From Brienomyrus brachyistius (lineage: Eukaryota > Chordata > Actinopteri > Osteoglossiformes > Mormyridae): DNA of 64,000 nucleotides. Numbering within the stretch: position 1 is the stretch's first letter; every line of letters begins with the position of its first letter. The stretch is taken from NCBI RefSeq assembly GCF_023856365.1, contig NC_064548.1, positions 22,926,461 through 22,990,460 of the forward strand, read 5' to 3'. Both the position numbers and the translations under genes were made by a program. Under the pieces are notes generated by a model that did not search any database, had not been told where the DNA came from, and saw only the letters and a list, made by a program, of their open reading frames with translations. Positions 1 through 12,032 of the stretch are shown in pieces.

Positions 1-3000
1 TTAAAATGCATTTTTATTACTTGTATTAGCAGTAAATCCAAGCAGAAAGAGATTTGTTCTCTCTGTACAGAGTGTGTCTGGAAGGCTTTTGAGTGACTAT
101 AGCATATCCATGTCCCGATCATTAAAATGATAAAATATAGAACTTGGAAACTAAACAATATGAAATCCCGATTTACATTGCTTTTTTTGTCAGGAGAACG
201 TGAGAGAGTGATTATTCCATAGTCTGGCTATTTATTTCATTGTTTGCTCACAGATCTATATGATATACTTAGTCAGTCGTAGATGAACATGGAATGCTCA
301 ATGCCAATTATTCAATGCAATGAGGTGGAAACTTAAAATCATTCACTGTGAGGAAACCCTAAAACCATTCATAATCCATAATTACAAATAATTTGTTCTG
401 CCTTAACAGGCATGCTAACTTCCACTGTTCCACCCAGTGACCCAGGCACTTTAAAGCCTTCTCAAAAGAAAGTTAAGTAATTCATTAAGTCTAAGGTCTC
501 AAGACCAGCAGTGTTTCTCAATTTAAATAGCAACTTTGTATTTATTTTGTAATTATTTCCCCTTTCCCAGTATTGCCACCCCAATGCATTTAACGCAATA
601 CGTACATCAAATTATGTCCCTTTCCTGCTGTAGGCAAAACACACTGTTCTGGGACCAAGTAAGCCTATCTATCTATCTGTCTTCATTTATCTGTCTATTT
701 ATCTGCTATCTGTCTATTTATGTTTCTATCTGTCTGTCTTCATCCGTCCATTCATCCGTATGGAATTGACCCTATGGACTGTTCAGGCTGACCCACTGGG
801 CTGCTGGGGGGGCTGTACTGACCTTATTTGGATCGGGCCCCCTGTATGAATGTGTAAACATTCCTGTGCATCCATGTGAGGATTTGTGTGTGAGTTTGGT
901 GAATATGTCAAAGTATCACCCAAATATGGAAAAATATACACCATGATAACATTTAAAGTGGCTTACAAAGAGCAGTGGAGCATCAAGGTCAGACTGTTAC
1001 ATATAAAAACAAGTTTACATTTGTTAAGAATGACTCCTTGGGGGAAAGCGGTTCATCTGTTGCTGGAGGCTATTGTTTACCTGCTAAATGACTCATTTCC
1101 CGTCTGCAGCAGGAGTGGCAAACCAGAGTGAGCGAAATGACTTTGTTCAGCCCAATTAAACAACCCTGCAGGGTAGACAGCCATGCAGGGACACTTTTTT
1201 TTTTGCTGTGATGGACATGACAGAATTCTTTTAGCCCTGCTGTTCCGCGTGCTGCTTGGTGTGTCAGGCCAGATACAGCCAGGGGTCTGTATGGACCACT
1301 ACGAGATCAGTGAAAATCCACAAGATGGTCATCCCTAAACCAGAACACAAACAAAAATGGAATCTTGCCATTGACTAAAAAAACGTAGTGATGGCTACTA
1401 GCTTTTTATCAAAGCTATTCTTTCAATATGTAACATCCTGATGTTTATATTATGTACATAAATACGCAGCTGATTGTATGTAGTACTCATTGTGTACCAA
1501 TTCACCACAACACTGGGTCCTTGGCAGATGAAGTCTGATTCTGATCTTGATTCAAATTGTATTTGTATACCTGGTATTCCTTGTTGATATGTTTGACAAT
1601 TATTTACTTTTGTTTAGATGTTTTAAATATACAGTTGTGTACATGCCCAAAATTGTGCATAATAATTTATCAGCCTCCAGGTCTGCTCAGGCCCAAGTCA
1701 TCCTGGTAACCACGGATCAACATGCTTCCACACAAACAATCTGGGTCCCAGGAGACTGCAGTGCGGGCCGAGCGTTTTCACTGTAAGATAAAGGGATGAA
1801 GAAAATGAAGGGCCTCCTATTGCACAGTTAAACTAAGGGAGACAGAAAGTGTAAAATCAATAGGGCTCTGATGCCACAGGGAGATCCCACTGTTGGCATC
1901 TGCGTGTGGGCGGGGATTTTGCCGACAGGCCGTGGCTGATTGGTCGGGAGCCGCGCACAGAGCAAGAAAAACAACCGAAAGGTCCCTACTGCTCACCTGC
2001 GACACCTGCTCCAGGGAAGTATCATCCTTTCCTCCTACTCACGATCAACACTGAGAACCGGACGCCTGTCTAGGGGGGAGGGGAGGCAGGAACCAAGAGA
2101 GCATGGAAGAGAGAGAAAAAGATTCAGGTCAGACACTACCCCAGGCTCAGAGAATACTTTGGGTCCAAAGTTTTTGTTGTTAAAAACAAGGTTTATGGGT
2201 TGAATCTACTTTTGTTTGTATCAAACTGGATCTGTTGTTTTGCTTACTTCAGTTAAATGCTGCTTTGATATGCATCTCTATACACAGTATCTAAATCATG
2301 TCTGCTAACAAAATAGTTAATGCAAGGTAAGTCTTTGGACAATATCGGGCTCTTAAACAGGGAAACTTTTTATTGCTGAACGTATTCTCCTTTCACACCC
2401 TGGCATTCATTTTCTTTAGGCATCAACTTGCAATTTCTGTTCGGCTGAGGTAACTCTGGCTAATTTCCAGTAGGGTTGTTGACCATAAACAGAGATGCGG
2501 AGTCTAACAGAGAGCGCTGATGCTCATTCTTGCAAAAATGCTCTATTATGCAAGATTTATGTGTCCTAGAAGAAGACCTCAGTACGGTATATCGGTTGGG
2601 TGCCTTGGTCACCAATTCACATTGTGAAGCAAGCCAGGGAGTCAGTAGTGGGAGGCTGCCCTCTGAAGTTCCAGATAAGAAGCTTGTCTTTTACTTTCAT
2701 TGTTTATAGAGTTTTGTAGACGTGGCATCTTAACTATAATTGATCCATTTGTCCGTTCACCACACGTTGCACCCACGCATGGACCAGTTTTAACCAATTA
2801 CTTGGCATCTCAGCAAAATAATCCTGGTGTGTGATCTGGATTCATTCCCAGGACATTATTAACCGCACTATGATCCAGGCAGTTATAGAAGATGGATGGG
2901 CGTGTTGTCAAACAGCACTGACCCAGAGCTGTATAATAGCAAACATTTTGAGCATTATTTGACTCAGAAGCAGAGTCTAATGTTCCCAAGGTGTTTTGGT

Positions 3001-3100
3001 CAGCTGCTCTGACGACACGTATCAGGCACTCATTGCTTGCACTGATCCTCCAATCAGCACTAGCCATTCCATGCGATACCTAAACAACAGGGATGTGCAC
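1..3100. other. Non-coding stretch, no gene recognised
   Basis: AT-rich DNA with a TCTA/TCTG microsatellite at about 664-760 and short unrelated open frames. In tetrapods cps1 lies head-to-head with LANCL1 on this side, but no cps1 exon was seen on the - strand here. Confidence 0.5.
664..760 (+). repeat. Degenerate tetranucleotide microsatellite (TCTA/TCTG)
   Basis: Interrupted runs of CTAT/CTGT units, readable directly in the sequence. Confidence 0.8.
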
Positions 3101-3189
3101 CATTCAGACTTGAACTGAGAATGAACCTGAAATTCTTATTTAATTCATGAATTTGAACTGAACTCCAATTGCAGTTAGAAATATATAAT

Positions 3190-3570
3190 ATGCCGATTTT
3201 GAATTTAAGAAAGTAGAATTACAATGGAATTGAATTCACATGAATTCATATGTATAGTATAGGTGTAACTAACAATACAGCTTAATTTTACAATATGAAT
3301 TGCACATGGACATGTTAACATACATAACATGTATCATTTTTACAAAAATGCTTTTCAGAATGAAGGAATGCAACAATTGCAGTGTTACCTATAGTACAAA
3401 TAATTTAACTATCATTTTGTGTACTATGAAGGAAGAGCACTTCATGCAGTCAGTCATACAAGTAACCCAGTCACTATCCATCTGACAACCCATGGATACT
3501 CACAAGAAAAGCAACTGCAGACTCCTCACAAACGGTAACACGCATAAAAATATGCAAAATGCAAAAACAA
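3190..3570 (+). repeat. Dispersed repeat, copy 1 (pairs with 36920-37330)
   Basis: The beginning (around AGTAGAATTA...ATGGAATT, then an AATATGAATTGCACAT-like block and GACATGTTAACA) and the end (ACTGCAGACT, CACAAA, ACACGCATA, AATATGCAAAA) recur in the same order and orientation at 36.92-37.33 kb. The middle has diverged. Family unknown to me. Confidence 0.6.
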
Positions 3571-3657
3571 TATATCAGCCCATGGAAAAGGACTTAGAGG
3601 GTCAACAGCTCTTCTTTCTGACATTCCAATTGAAATTACAATTCAACATCCTGTGCC

Positions 3658-4015
3658 GCATGGTGGTGCAGTGGTTAGCACTGTTGCCACACACCTCTGG
3701 GACCCGGGTTCAAGTCTCCGCCTGGATTACATGTGTGTGGAGTTTGCATGTTCTCCCCATGTCGTCGTGGGGTTTCCTCCGGGTACTCCGGTTTCCCCCC
3801 ACAGTCCAAAAACATGCTGAGGCTAATTGGAGTTGCTAAATTGCCCATAGGTGTGCATATGTGAGTGAAAGGTGTGTGAGTGTGCCCTGCGATGGGCTGG
3901 CCCCCCGTCCTGGGTTGTTCCCTGCCTCGTGTCCATTGTTTCCGGGATAGGCTCCAGACCCCCCACGACCCAGTAGGATACGAGGTTTGGAAAATGGTTG
4001 GATGGATGGATGAAT
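3658..4015 (+). mobile_element. tRNA-derived SINE, near full length
   Basis: The tRNA-like head has an A box (TGGTGCAGTGG) and a B box (GGTTCAAGTCT). The body runs through GTTTGCATGTTCTCCCC and CCACAGTCCAAAAACATGCT, and the 3' part ends in a (GGAT)n tail. The same family recurs, truncated or degraded, at 35076-35391 and 43073-43190. Open frames here on both strands are shadows of the repeat. Confidence 0.85.
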
Positions 4016-4559
4016 ATATAAACTTTTGCCTAACTCTAGTGGACAGGGTTGCAAATTTTAGGCCTGCACCTTGCAATGAAAGTCTGTGTGATTCTCGCAC
4101 CAATTGAAAATATTTGAAAAAGGCCTTTCTGAAAAATTTTATTGGCCAGGCCAATTTGTTCTCTTGGAGAAGCCAGAGCTTTCTGCATGAAAGGTTTCTG
4201 TTGAGACGAGCGTGACCTTGGAAATGCTGACCCTGCCTGGAGCTTTATTGTCTGCTTTTGGTTAAATGTTAAACATGCGCAGTAAAAAAGAAACCAAACA
4301 AACGGCCATCGTGTGAACACTTATGGTAGGTGGGTGTCTGCTGGAAGAGAATGAGTGAAAGGCCAAAGGAAACACCTCCAATTTAAGAAGTCACTAGCGT
4401 GTGTACAGAGAGATGCTGCACCACACGTTATTGTCTGTGATGCTAAATGATTCGGAAGCTTGTAGAATCTTTTTGAAGACCCCTGGAAAAATGGTAGCAG
4501 ACTACATATTCAGTGATGCTGGTTTCCCTTCTGTGGATAAGTCTTATTACCAAAGAGAG

Positions 4560-4925
4560 TAACCCTTTACCTGAGGGGCCACAAATACCTTGTAGTAACT
4601 CAGTTACTGCTCAAGTACAAATCATGAATGAATGTAGTAGCTACTCGATATAAAAGATGCATCATGATTCATTAATGATGAATAAACATGAGATCAGTAT
4701 TTCATTTGTTAGTCATGACTTGTTCCTTCAGTAGTTCAGAGGTTTATCAAGTTCACAAATATGGTAACAACTAGTTAGTGCTCGAGATAAAAGATGCATC
4801 ATGATTCATTAATGATGAATGACTACGAGTTCAGTTTGTAACTGAGGCTTAATTATTGGTTAATTAATACAGAAGTAATTGCATAATACTACATTTTGTG
4901 TGCCCCCCTCAAATAAAATGTTACT
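4560..4925. mobile_element. MITE with CTTTACCTGAGGGG-type terminal inverted repeats, copy 1
   Basis: The left end (GTAACCCTTTACCTGAGGGG) is mirrored at the right end (CCCCTCAAATAAAATGTTAC). The interior carries a sub-repeat containing AAAGATGCATCATGATTCAT twice. Related copies are at 23689-24060 and 24588-24805. No transposase is present. Confidence 0.7.
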
Positions 4926-6360
4926 CCAAAGAGTTGAGATTCAAGCCAATATGGTCTGTTTCACAGTTTATGTCATCCCAGGGCAGATATACCAAGATAT
5001 TGTAACACTGCATGAGATGCTTGATCACCCCAAAATACAGGACAGGACCATTTGAAGAGGGAAACCATTGCCTCTGATGGAAACAATATTGAGGTTCTTT
5101 GTCGTTGAATCACCATGATGGTCAGACCTGAAGCTATGTATGAAAAATACACGCGTCTATTAATATTTGATTATGTATTAGGTTATTATTAGTGTATATA
5201 ATAAGGGTGCAGTTTCAGAAAAACAAAAACACATATTCAGGAAATGCGTCTTCACTTTGTTCTCACAAATCAGGAAGCAGATAAAAAGGTAAGGTAATAA
5301 TCTCCGGTGTGGATTTTTACAATTTTCCTCGACTGCACACAAATTTTTGGTCTTTTTCCGGTTCGAGTGAAATGGCACCTGGTAGAAACCTCTGTCATGA
5401 GTGTGGCTGCAAGGAGTCTCCGCAGGCCCGTGCTCTTTGAGATGGACTGCAAATGCTGGTCTGGCTAATCAAGGGGCAATCAATAGGTAAACTGAGGGAT
5501 ACCTATTGCTGCAACCTGCTGGCCGGAGACACCTTTCAAATCCCTGATCGATACCGTTCACGTCCAAGGGGAGAAGGCCAACTGAACAGAAAAGGAAACA
5601 TTTCTGCAGGAGTCTGTCTTCTGCTGAATTATTAAAGAGCTGCATACCATAACCATACCCAAAATGTCAAATGTGTTTAAATCCCATTGCGGTTTCCTAA
5701 CTTTGTGAAGGAATATTATTTTTCCTCTTTTTCAAGTGGTTGAGTTTATACACCAGACTGGGTCTCTGTGCTCCATCAACTATCCACGATGGCCATCTGA
5801 TACCCTTCTTACTGTGTTCTGCTTGGTCTGGAAAATCTACACACCAGTAAAACTTACTGGACCAAAATAATTGAATATGTGTGCCTACTGATTGTGTATT
5901 CACATTGAATTTTTGAACTGAATAATTGAAAATGACACCTTTTCTCATATCCCTTGCAGTGGTAAAAGCTCAATATAGAAAGTTTGGGAGATTTTGCCGA
6001 CTGCAGTGCATGGTCAAAAAAGTTCCGCAGATGTTCATCTTCAGCCAAGCCTAACATAAGTGGTGTAAAATCAGCCACCAACAACCAAACTCTCCAATGT
6101 GACCCTTTGCTACATTTAGGTTATTATTACATAGGTTATTAAGCAAATACTTTGAGTCATACCAAGTGTGGTGAAGTACAGTAGCCCTTTAGTCCCCCGC
6201 ACCCCCATCTGTAGAACAAGCTTCTTGAAGACCGGAAGGTTTGCCAAAATTTGTCAGCTGATTTAAATTAGGACTGTTTGCTGCAGTTTTTCAATAAATG
6301 AAATCAGCAGCAGTTTATTCATGCACTGCCACTGTAATGTGACTTATTTTTAGTTAACTT
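4926..6360. other. Non-coding stretch, no gene recognised
   Basis: Short open frames on both strands with no recognisable product and no clear splice-bounded exon. Confidence 0.5.
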
Positions 6361-6424
6361 TATTTATTTAGGCTTTTCGGTTTTCGTTTTTATTGTCTTT
6401 CGAATGTGATTTTGATGTCTTCTG

Positions 6425-6525
6425 TTTTAACGTATCCCTGTGCCTCCGTGAAGCACTTTGAATACCCTTGAATCGGAATTGTGCTGTATAAATAAATTTG
6501 CCTTGCCTTACCTTACTCCTATTTT
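6425..6525 (+). repeat. LINE/SINE 3' tail fragment
   Basis: GAAGCACTTTGAATACC followed by TGCTGTATAAATAAATTTG and a TTGCCTTGCCTTA-like tail. This is the common fish 'AGCACTTTG...TATAAATAAA' retroposon end. Confidence 0.55.
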
Positions 6526-6935
6526 AGACCTCAAGAGGTTACCTTCACTCCATGACCTCAGCCACCCCAAGTGTAAGAAGGCATTGATCTCAACCACTTC
6601 CACAAGTATCATGAGTCACTGCAGAGTGACACGAGAAAACAGAAAGTGACGTGCATTCTGAAACTTGCCAGGATGCAGCCTACCCAGCAATGCCGTCTGA
6701 CACTCTTAAAGCACACATGTCCTGTTCAGTTCCAGCAATGACTCACGCATTGCTCATTACTCCCCAGTAAAGATGGGAGAAGGTCTTTAAATAACACGAA
6801 GCATGAAGGAAGGGCATAAGCATGCAGCAAATCTCCCAGGAGGAGCCCCAGTACAGGGGCTCAAGCATGGCACTTAATGTGTTTCTGTTTCAGTCAAACA
6901 TTCAGCTTTAAGTTGCTCGAAAGCTGCATCGGAAG

Positions 6936-7183
6936 ATGGTGGCACAGGAGGTAGTGCTATCATTTGGCAACTGGAGGGTTGTGGGTTCGAGCCCTGGTTC
7001 CTCTTGACCCTATCGAAGTGTCCTTGAGCAAGACACTGAACCCCAAATTGCTCCCGTTGAGCAGGTTGGCACCTTGCATGGCAGCCTCCGCCACCGGTGT
7101 GTAAATGGGTGAATGTGAGGCATGAAATGTAAAGCGCTTTGAGTACTCGTAGGAGTAGAAAAGCGCTATATAAATGCAGCCCA
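6936..7183 (+). mobile_element. tRNA-derived SINE, second family
   Basis: Head with GTGGCACAGGAGG and B box GGTTCGAGCCC, body TGTCCTTGAGCAAGACACTGA, and tail AAAGCGCTTTGAGTACTCG...AAAAGCGCTATATAAATGCA. It is distinct from the GGAT-tailed family. A fragment of the same tail occurs at 17915-17970. Confidence 0.8.
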
Positions 7184-7364
7184 TATATCATCAGCCGGAT
7201 GAGCTTTGTGTTTGCTCTGCGCACTGAAATTTCTTGAAACTGAATGAAAATGGGATAACATAAATGTGCATTCTTGCAGTAGTAAGCTGACCAGATAATC
7301 CATGTCAGAGGACACTTTGAGCTGCTTCAAGTACAAACTACTTTAAAACTGAAAGGGCCCTGTT

Positions 7365-7745
7365 AGGTCAGGTCAGGTTGGGAAGCATGCACTGGTACAG
7401 CTGTTGCCACACCCACCACACGAAACACCTCAGGAGCCCAGCTGGCGACCGCCCAGGCCGACACACGGTCCAGTCCCACTCTCCAGAAATGGCCATCTAT
7501 CTGCTGCAGTATGGTGTTACGTTGGCATCCATTGAGCCGGTCCAGCCACTCTGGTGCTCAGCATTGAGGCTCCTGCGAGCCGGATCCCCCTCAGGGAATC
7601 GCCCCACGTGGCCGTAGTGCCGTAACTGACCGTCCTCTGAATTGCAGGCAATTCCACAGAAATTGCAGACTCCCCTGAGCAACTGCTCATTCAACACGGA
7701 GTCAGACCAGCGGTACCCAAGGATTCTCCGAAGAGACACAGTGAT
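7365..7745 (-). pseudogene. Non-LTR retrotransposon (LINE) reverse transcriptase C-terminus, decayed fragment
   Basis: The - strand frame at 7497-7739 reads RRILGYRWSDSVLNEQLL and then RHYGHVGRFPEGDPARR. This is the well-known tail region of fish LINE polyproteins (family pattern RRxLGYRWxDxVxNxxLL ... LRLYGHxARxPxxDPA). It continues with frame changes and a stop toward 7370, where a CFPT/PDLT-like end is seen. No upstream RT or endonuclease domain is present, so it is a short 5'-truncated relic. Confidence 0.75.
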
Positions 7746-8608
7746 TGGCTAAATAGTTCAGTTCTTCCCGTGTTTTGACTGGGTGTTTCCTTGACTGGAA
7801 GATTTATCTAGCTGTTTCACATTAATATTAGTGAGACCTATGTGATTATAGGAGACTGACCAACCAGCACACTGCAAGAGTGTAATCCAGGTCCTTTTAA
7901 ATGAAATAGTTTACCAATCCTGCCCCAGCTCAAAGGGACCTACCTGACATGGATTATCTGGTCACTCTATAAGAGGGGTTTACTAAACATCTACAGTGAT
8001 CTCCAAAAGAGGTGACATGATGGGGCTCCATGCAAGAAGACACCCAAGGAGCACGCTTTATGTAATTCCTCAGACGCCAGTATGCTCTCCAGTTCCTAAG
8101 ACCTCCAGTTTTGTCACTCGTAAGCTCCATATGTTGCAATTAGGGTTACTTTATTATGTACCGTACAGCAGTACGCCGAAGGAAGCGCCGCCTGCTACCT
8201 TTCTTAAAAAGATGCTTCGACACAATGTCTTCGTTATTGGGAAATAGCTTAACAGCTCCATCTAGGGGATGGAATTGCATATATCAGCACCTGACAAAAA
8301 AAATATTTCTGAGCTGGAAGAAAGGGTTCATATGATTCCCCAGAACCCCAATGAATCTGTGTTATTCCCCTGAGGCATACTTTCGTTGTTTCCTTTCTCC
8401 CAGCATGAAACAGTGTTGCCTAATTAGCTCAAGGATTTAAAATACACAGGGGCCTTTTATCTGTACCCGTTAGCACTGCAGTTAAGTGAAGTCTTACCCT
8501 TTGTTCCTCTTGTCTTAGTGAATGTTTCTTTTGTCTGTTTTTTCTTTTTGTTTTAATGACTTTTGGTGCGGACTTAATATAGCATGTCACGACAAAGCCC
8601 TCTAGTGT
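7746..8608. other. Non-coding stretch, no gene recognised
   Basis: Short frames only. No repeat with clear ends was identified. Confidence 0.4.
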
Positions 8609-8826
8609 TTAAAGCTTCTCGGGCAGATTATAGGATAAGGCTACACGTTCTTCGTCTTTCTGTTGGGTGATACTTGCAAACCCCTTTTGCATAAAAGGAT
8701 GGTACATCTGTAGGGCACTGTCGGGATCAGAGTGAAGAACTGGCGATTCCACAGCTGCTCGATGTCTTGGTCTCGCTCAGTCAGGTGACACACCTCCCGG
8801 AAGAAGCTTTTGTCAACATTTACAAC
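8609..8826 (-). pseudogene. Orphan coding-like segment with one frameshift, product unknown
   Basis: On the - strand, one frame from 8826 reads FFREVCHLTERDQDIEQLW. Near 8735 the protein-like composition jumps to another frame, which runs through MYHPFMQKGFASITQQKDE to a stop (TAA, 8609-8611). Both halves have the residue mix of a globular or helical protein rather than random translation. An AG acceptor-like TAG precedes 8826. It could be a processed pseudogene, a decayed exon of a - strand gene, or a transposon fragment. I recognise no family. Confidence 0.3.
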
Positions 8827-9916
8827 CTAGCGCAATAAGCGTCCCGCCGTGTGCAGCCTAAAATGTAACTCAAGTAGGCACAACTGACCCCCCCCCCCCC
8901 CCCAAAAAATAAAAAATAAAAAAATTTAAGAATACTGTGCCAGATCATTTATATACAGTAAATTGGTCCATAATTCCTGAGTGAGTTTGCTGTGTCTCTC
9001 AGACGCAAAGTTGCATCCTCAGAAAGCCAAGCTGTCACAGTCAGAAACCACAACTGTGTAGCACGGAGGTTTCTGCAACAATCGGTCATCGCAAAAGCAG
9101 CAATGCACAGCACCACCTAATAGGTGATATAACCAGCTGTGAATTAAATTATGTGCCTGGGGAACCACTCAGCATTACAGTGGGAGTGATAGCAAGCATA
9201 GCTAACCTCCAGCAGATGTTTCCTGAGCTTGATAACATTTGACCCATTATTTGTATATAAATCTGCCAGCATTACCAATTCCATTTAAGATACATTAACT
9301 ACTGGTTTTGCACGTGGTCTGGGGATTTTCTTTAATTATTATTTTTAATTTCACAAAGTATCCTCAAGGTTAGCAATGAAGAAACAGCGGCAATGCCAGA
9401 ACTAATGAGGATTCATGCCAGCTTTTCTCGAAGCATCCTTTTGGAGATAACAAGACGTTAGGTGGCGGCCGACTTCGCTCACCAGCCATTAGGTAAACGC
9501 TTTGTAAGCAAAGTTAAGTCAGCGGATCTCAAACCTAAAATTATAAACTGTTAGGAATATAATAGGAGATGCGATGTTACGGGAGCGAGTGGTGAAAAGC
9601 AGCGACTGACAGAGCCCACCCTTCAAGCAGCGTATCAGTGGTCGGGGGGAATTAGATCCCCTGGCCGTCTCTATTTCTATTTGTCTGTTGTTGATTTGGA
9701 TGGTAATTATTCAGGTTTATCACAATGTGAGTTTCGGTGTGACGGAGCTAAAATTAGACTGAGCTGACAAAAAAAATCCTTCATGTGCAGCCGGGGCGCT
9801 TCATGGAGCAAGAAGATCAGCAGACAGATTACTGCTCTTCTGAAAGGAGGAGGGGGGGCTTGTTTCAGTCCTATTGGACTCCAGCACAGAAACTTTTATC
9901 GTAAGACACGCTTGAC
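8827..9916. other. Non-coding stretch with a poly-C/poly-A tract
   Basis: Contains a 16-C run (8888-8903) followed directly by A-rich sequence. The stretch at about 9630-9830 is non-repetitive and of mixed composition; it could be regulatory, but this is untested. Confidence 0.4.
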
Positions 9917-10150
9917 AACTCAACTGAAAGACACAGCATAGACCAGCACGATTTCCATGCTGGTCTATGCTGGTTAGTGCTGGTTTGGTGCTAGTTTAGC
10001 TTGTGGACCAGTATAACTTTGTTGGTCTACCTGCATATGAAGCTGGTCTGCCAGGAATATTTCATCATCGATGCTAGTATAGCTAACATACACTATGCTG
10101 GTCATGCTGGTAATCAGCTATGCTGGTCTGTGCTGTTTTTTTTAAGCAGG
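9917..10150. mobile_element. MITE rich in ATGCTGGTCTATGCTGGT units
   Basis: The terminal inverted repeats are ACAGCATAGACCAGCA (left) and TGCTGGTCTGTGCTGTTTTT...AGCAGGG (right). The interior repeats ATGCTGGT in both orientations. This is a common fish non-autonomous DNA element; no transposase is present. Confidence 0.7.
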
Positions 10151-11689
10151 GAATATTCTCAAATCATAGATGACGATTATAACTATTAATAATTACCGGT
10201 TAATAAATATAATTAATTATTCTTATTCTGAATGTCCAGCAGTTTGCTAATACTATGGATAAAGTATAATCCTGTGTAGAAATGCCGTATAAAGATCTAT
10301 AATCTGATGACGTGCGTCTGGTTTTAGCTGAGATGAAAAACGCGTAATTGTGAGTTCAACGCTGCTTAAAAATGAAATATAATTATCATGATTAGGGTGA
10401 TTAATATGGGCACTAGAGAAAATACCATATTTCTGTATGTGGTGGCTTAAATATCAATAAAAATCTCATTACAGGAACACTAACTGAAATTTTAAATATG
10501 TTAATTTTTTGTGGATTTGTGTGACTCGGTTTCATAATAAATACATACTAATTAATGAATGTTCGTAAAGTCATGCTGGCTTGTATCAATAAACTAAATA
10601 AAATGTGTTCGTTAATTTTGAAAATGCAGCACGATATTCGTCTTAATTACATTACTGTTACAGCAATGGGGTTTATTTAGCTGTATAATTAATCAACAAT
10701 GGACACCACCATGGTGTATTTTCATAAGTAAAAAAATTATAAAAGGCTACTATTTATTAAGATGTAGCGTTTGAGGGAACAAAAACCGTGTATGCAGAAG
10801 TATAGAAACAGATTACACAGTGAAGGAGACTGAGTTCAATGCGTCATCGAAACCTGACATTTACGGAGCCCTTCGATTCATTATTGATGCAGATTTAGCT
10901 TCAGCATTACTGCAGGGCATAGAGCGACAATATTACAGACTGAGCCAAACCAGCCATTCATCCAGATTAGTGTTTGTTTAAGTAGTAAATACATTTATAA
11001 TAAATTATCATTACACCTTAATATGACTTAAACAAGCCACATTTTTAAGTATAACTTTACAATATAATTTAGTTTTGTTGAGTACGTTCCAATAACATTT
11101 TCATGTGACCTGTAGAGGGTGGAATTGCACCCCATATAAAATCGCCTATGTAGTAGCAGTGCACAAAGTGCGCATCGTACTGAGGGGCGATTCCATATCA
11201 TATATATTCTATGTTAAATTGAACTGTATGTACCGGTGTCATATATACATATATATTTAGTGGATTGTTGGATGTAAAATTGGACGTAGAATTTCGTCAC
11301 ACTTATTTACAGTATGACAAGGTATGACGAGACGTCGTACTGACTTTGCTCTCCTTCCAGCTGCTTTCCAACAGATTTACTACAGTAATGTTTCACAGCA
11401 TATAACAGTTGTATTTTAGGAGAGCAAACGATTTAACCCAAATCGAGGTAATCATAAATAATAATTACCTTCCTAAAGAAATGCTTGCTGGAAATTCATC
11501 ATTTTAAATTGCGATGGATTGCTCTCACTGTTCTGTATAAGCGGTGTTGAAGCACAGATGGACATAAGTTTATATAACAGTGTATTATGGCTCATTTTAA
11601 AGGCGGTATATTTAAATCACCCCGAAGTGAGAGCGGTATTACTTGAAATATTACGGTAGCTGTTTATCCGTTCGATCTGCGCATGCTCA
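10151..11689. other. AT-rich spacer upstream of lancl1
   Basis: No open frame of note and no repeat with defined ends. It lies between the 9.9-kb MITE and the lancl1 promoter region. Confidence 0.4.
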
Positions 11690-12032
11690 CAATTACTAAA
11701 CTGGTGTTGTGGAGTCGTGTTTGTGTGGCGTGTGTGTTACGGGAAAATACAGAGACGTGTGCATTTTTAGTTCGGCTAAGTCGCCTAGAAATTAATATAG
11801 CTTGCATTACTTTTAATGCTGTTGGGTGCCGCTAACTTTTAATTTTGCGTGCCCTTTCTGACTTAGCTCAGCTGCTTTCTAGTCCACTTTAAGGAGGCGT
11901 GTGCCGTGCCTCCAGTCCAGCGAGAAAGTGCTCAGCCCGGCCAGGCTCCTGCCGCATCAGCTGAACTGTTTTCGGTTTGTCCCTTCGCTGCTGACCCGCG
12001 CCCAGAAGGCTAATAGCAAACCCCGGAGAGCT
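11690..12032 (+). promoter_or_regulatory. Probable lancl1 promoter / 5' UTR
   Basis: This stretch lies directly before the lancl1 start codon and is richer in CpG than the AT-rich DNA before it. I see no TATA box at a convincing distance. It holds an upstream ATG at 11901 in frame with lancl1. The transcription start cannot be placed from sequence alone. Confidence 0.35.

Noticed and set aside
2810..3067. 85-codon - strand frame
   Set aside because: Checked as a possible cps1 or transposon exon. No recognisable similarity and no splice pattern.
3675..4154. 159-codon - strand frame and overlapping + frames
   Set aside because: They lie within the tRNA-derived SINE and have no protein meaning.
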